Assembly: GCF_000346465.2 (NCBI RefSeq)
Contig: NC_034009.1
Coordinates: 36,587,557 to 36,651,556, forward strand
DNA length: 64,000 nucleotides
Reading direction: 5' to 3'
Source of the DNA: Prunus persica
Lineage: Eukaryota > Streptophyta > Magnoliopsida > Rosales > Rosaceae
Below, in pieces: positions 62,070 through 64,000 of this stretch. Made by a program: the position numbers and the translations under genes. A model generated the notes under the pieces. It was not told where the DNA came from, did no database searches, and saw nothing but the letters and a program-made list of their open reading frames with translations. Numbering within the stretch: position 1 is the first letter of the stretch; each line of letters starts with the position of its first letter.

Positions 62070-64000
62070 CTTGTGCTTGTTTTTGAAGTACCAGCGATTA
62101 ATGTACAACGTGCAAGTGATGGTGGATGGCATGTGACATATTTTCTGCTTTAAACAGCAACCATTTCTACCAAAGTATATGACAAATATTTGCAGGGCAA
62201 AAAAACATTTCAGCTGAGCCATGTCTTTACTTTTAACTAAATTATGAAAATGCTAAATTATGAATCTTTAAGCTTTCATCTTTTCAATACAGGAAATGAA
62301 TGGCTTTGAAATTCCTAAATCCCAAAGTAATCATGCTCCCTCCTTGCTTTAGTAATAGTTAATCATGATACTTCCGTACTTACTGATTTGGTTTGGTTGT
62401 AACATTATGAAGCTGGTCAAATCAAATCGTAATTATCGTAATTATTAATTTGGATTGGTTTTGACTATAAAAAGTTTATTAAAAAATTAGACGGTTTAAA
62501 ATTCAAATTGGACTGTATATGATTTGAGTTTGATTTGATTTGATTTTGAGTTTTTATAAATAAGTCTAAATCAAATCATACAGTTTTTATGTATATTTAT
62601 TATTTATATTATATTTTACATGTATAATATTCTAATTTGATAATAACTATATATGAATATTTGAACTGAGCTATATAAGTAATTGAAATATGAAATTTTA
62701 TGGCGTGCAAAGCTTTACGATAGTTTTATATTCTAGAAAATGACTTAAGTATGAAGTAAATTGTGAATTTGTTGATTGTAATTGGATTAATAATATTATG
62801 TAATAGGAATCACATGTTAATTAATAAAATAAATTAGGTATAAGTCATATAAATGTTTAGCAATAAGGATATCTGAAATGGCTAGTTTTGTTTTTCGGCT
62901 AGATCAATTAGGTTTGAATTTTGTTTTGCAAAATTCAATCAGGAGGCCTAGATTCGATTAGACCTGCTTAAATTAGTAAGGAAAATGACAATTTTACCAT
63001 TTTATTTTAAAACTTGGCCCAAATGTTGTACTTGGAATGGAAATTAACTTTTGCTCTTGTCAGTTTAAATGCAAATTTTATCATTTTGCTCGTATTTGCA
63101 TGATTGGTTGATTTTTAATTTCTTAGAGCATCTTTAAGGGATATGTTAAATACACAACGTTTTGATTTGATAACATATGTAGCAATTTTACATTTTGTAA
63201 AAATCTTGACATTTTGGACTGTCTTGTTCCCAGGCCAAGTTGATGGATTTCTCAGTATATGACCATGGGCCTTAAAATTCGGACCAATTATTGGGCCATA
63301 GGTATTACGTAATTCCAAGAGTATGACTTCATCTTTGTGGATGATGCACCAATAGGGGTGAATATCGTCCGAATTGGATAGTTTCATCTCAAAATCAAGG
63401 TCGAACTAATTACAATATAACTATTTAGTTTAGTTTGATTTTGACAAAAGTCATGAAGAAAACCAAACCATAAATCAAACCAAACCAATTTAAGATGGTT
63501 TGATTCGGTCAGTTTGGACATAAGCCTAATTCTCTTTCTTTTTGCATTTTTTCAATATATATTATTAGTTTAAACTATTATTTGCATCTAAAAAAATAAA
63601 ACTTTCATAGATACCATATGAATTTTTAGACATGTACGCAAGTACCGTATAAACTATAGAGAGTATTGCAATTTACCATATGCGCCAAATTCTGTAAAAA
63701 TTTCCGTACACATGTGATACTTTTTCAAATGCAATTTTGTCAATTCATTATAACTAAAAACCTTTTCAAAAAACAGAATTTATAAAATAAAATAAAAACG
63801 AAAAACTAACCAACCTAAAATAGAATTTTACGGGGTAATTTTTCTGTGTATTACTTCCTTGAAATATCTACATATATATATAATCCTTGTTCTACAAAGA
63901 AACACTAATCAATAAAGGACACACCAATAAATCCTTCCTAATAAAGGACTCCTAGTATTCACAATATATTTACATACTTATTTAAAATAACTCACGTTTA
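62070..64000. other. Intergenic to right edge, no gene seen
   Basis: AT-rich. From 63352 the sequence reads TAGGGGTG and then AACCAAACC-rich DNA, like the left end of a hAT-type MITE, but no right end is visible. Other AATCAAATC-rich repeats lie at 62420-62590. Confidence 0.45.

Overview
The window is nuclear DNA of a flowering plant, a eudicot. Introns are spliced GT-AG, with two shared GC-AG exceptions. Intergenic DNA is AT-rich and full of small non-autonomous transposons and GA/CT microsatellites. The protein families are all plant ones, and gene content and repeats suggest Rosaceae, possibly Prunus; that placement is an inference I could not test. Exon boundaries below come from reading splice sites and checking that phases join, with family homology from memory.

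Layout, left to right. 0.5-4.5 kb, minus: QWRF2-like microtubule protein, whose last exon lies off the left edge. 4.5-9.6 kb: no gene seen. 9.6-10.5 kb, minus: three-exon gene for a 119-residue secreted proline-rich protein I cannot name. 11.1 kb: tRNA-Ala(CGC). 11.9-13.0 kb, minus: ribosomal protein uS14/RPS29. 15.2-16.1 kb: a hAT-type MITE nested inside a Harbinger-type MITE. 16.9-20.2 kb: protein kinase CK2 alpha, ten exons. 20.7-21.2 kb, minus: small At2g23090-like zinc-finger protein. 23.1-24.1 kb: ACBP3-like gene that lost its acyl-CoA-binding domain. 25.8-26.3 kb, minus: glycine-rich secreted protein. 27.3-30.5 kb: a direct duplication, one copy of which carries an 876-bp insertion.

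34.2-50.2 kb is a tandem cluster of intronless SBT1.7-like subtilases: three intact genes and one broken copy. The broken copy carries frameshifts, a deleted catalytic-Ser region, a 122-bp solo LTR with a perfect 5-bp target duplication, and a MITE. A 67-bp copy of the 3' end of the neighbouring RMT2-like methyltransferase gene lies behind the second subtilase, so the duplicated unit once included part of that gene. Beside it is a 48-bp tandem satellite with a palindromic core.

51.0-52.2 kb, minus: the intact ankyrin-methyltransferase gene. 54.0-58.2 kb: a syntaxin-6-N-domain gene facing a TGD5-like gene, the same neighbours as At1g27700/At1g27695 in Arabidopsis. 58.7-61.8 kb: two tandem progesterone 5-beta-reductase/iridoid-synthase-like (PRISE) genes. 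A short SINE-like insertion with target duplications lies just behind the second. The last 2 kb hold no gene I can see.

Most genes are unrelated housekeeping or regulatory genes. The two local families, subtilases and PRISE reductases, are where the region has been growing by tandem duplication. I found no new multi-gene system; the least explained items are the palindromic satellite and the unnamed secreted protein.
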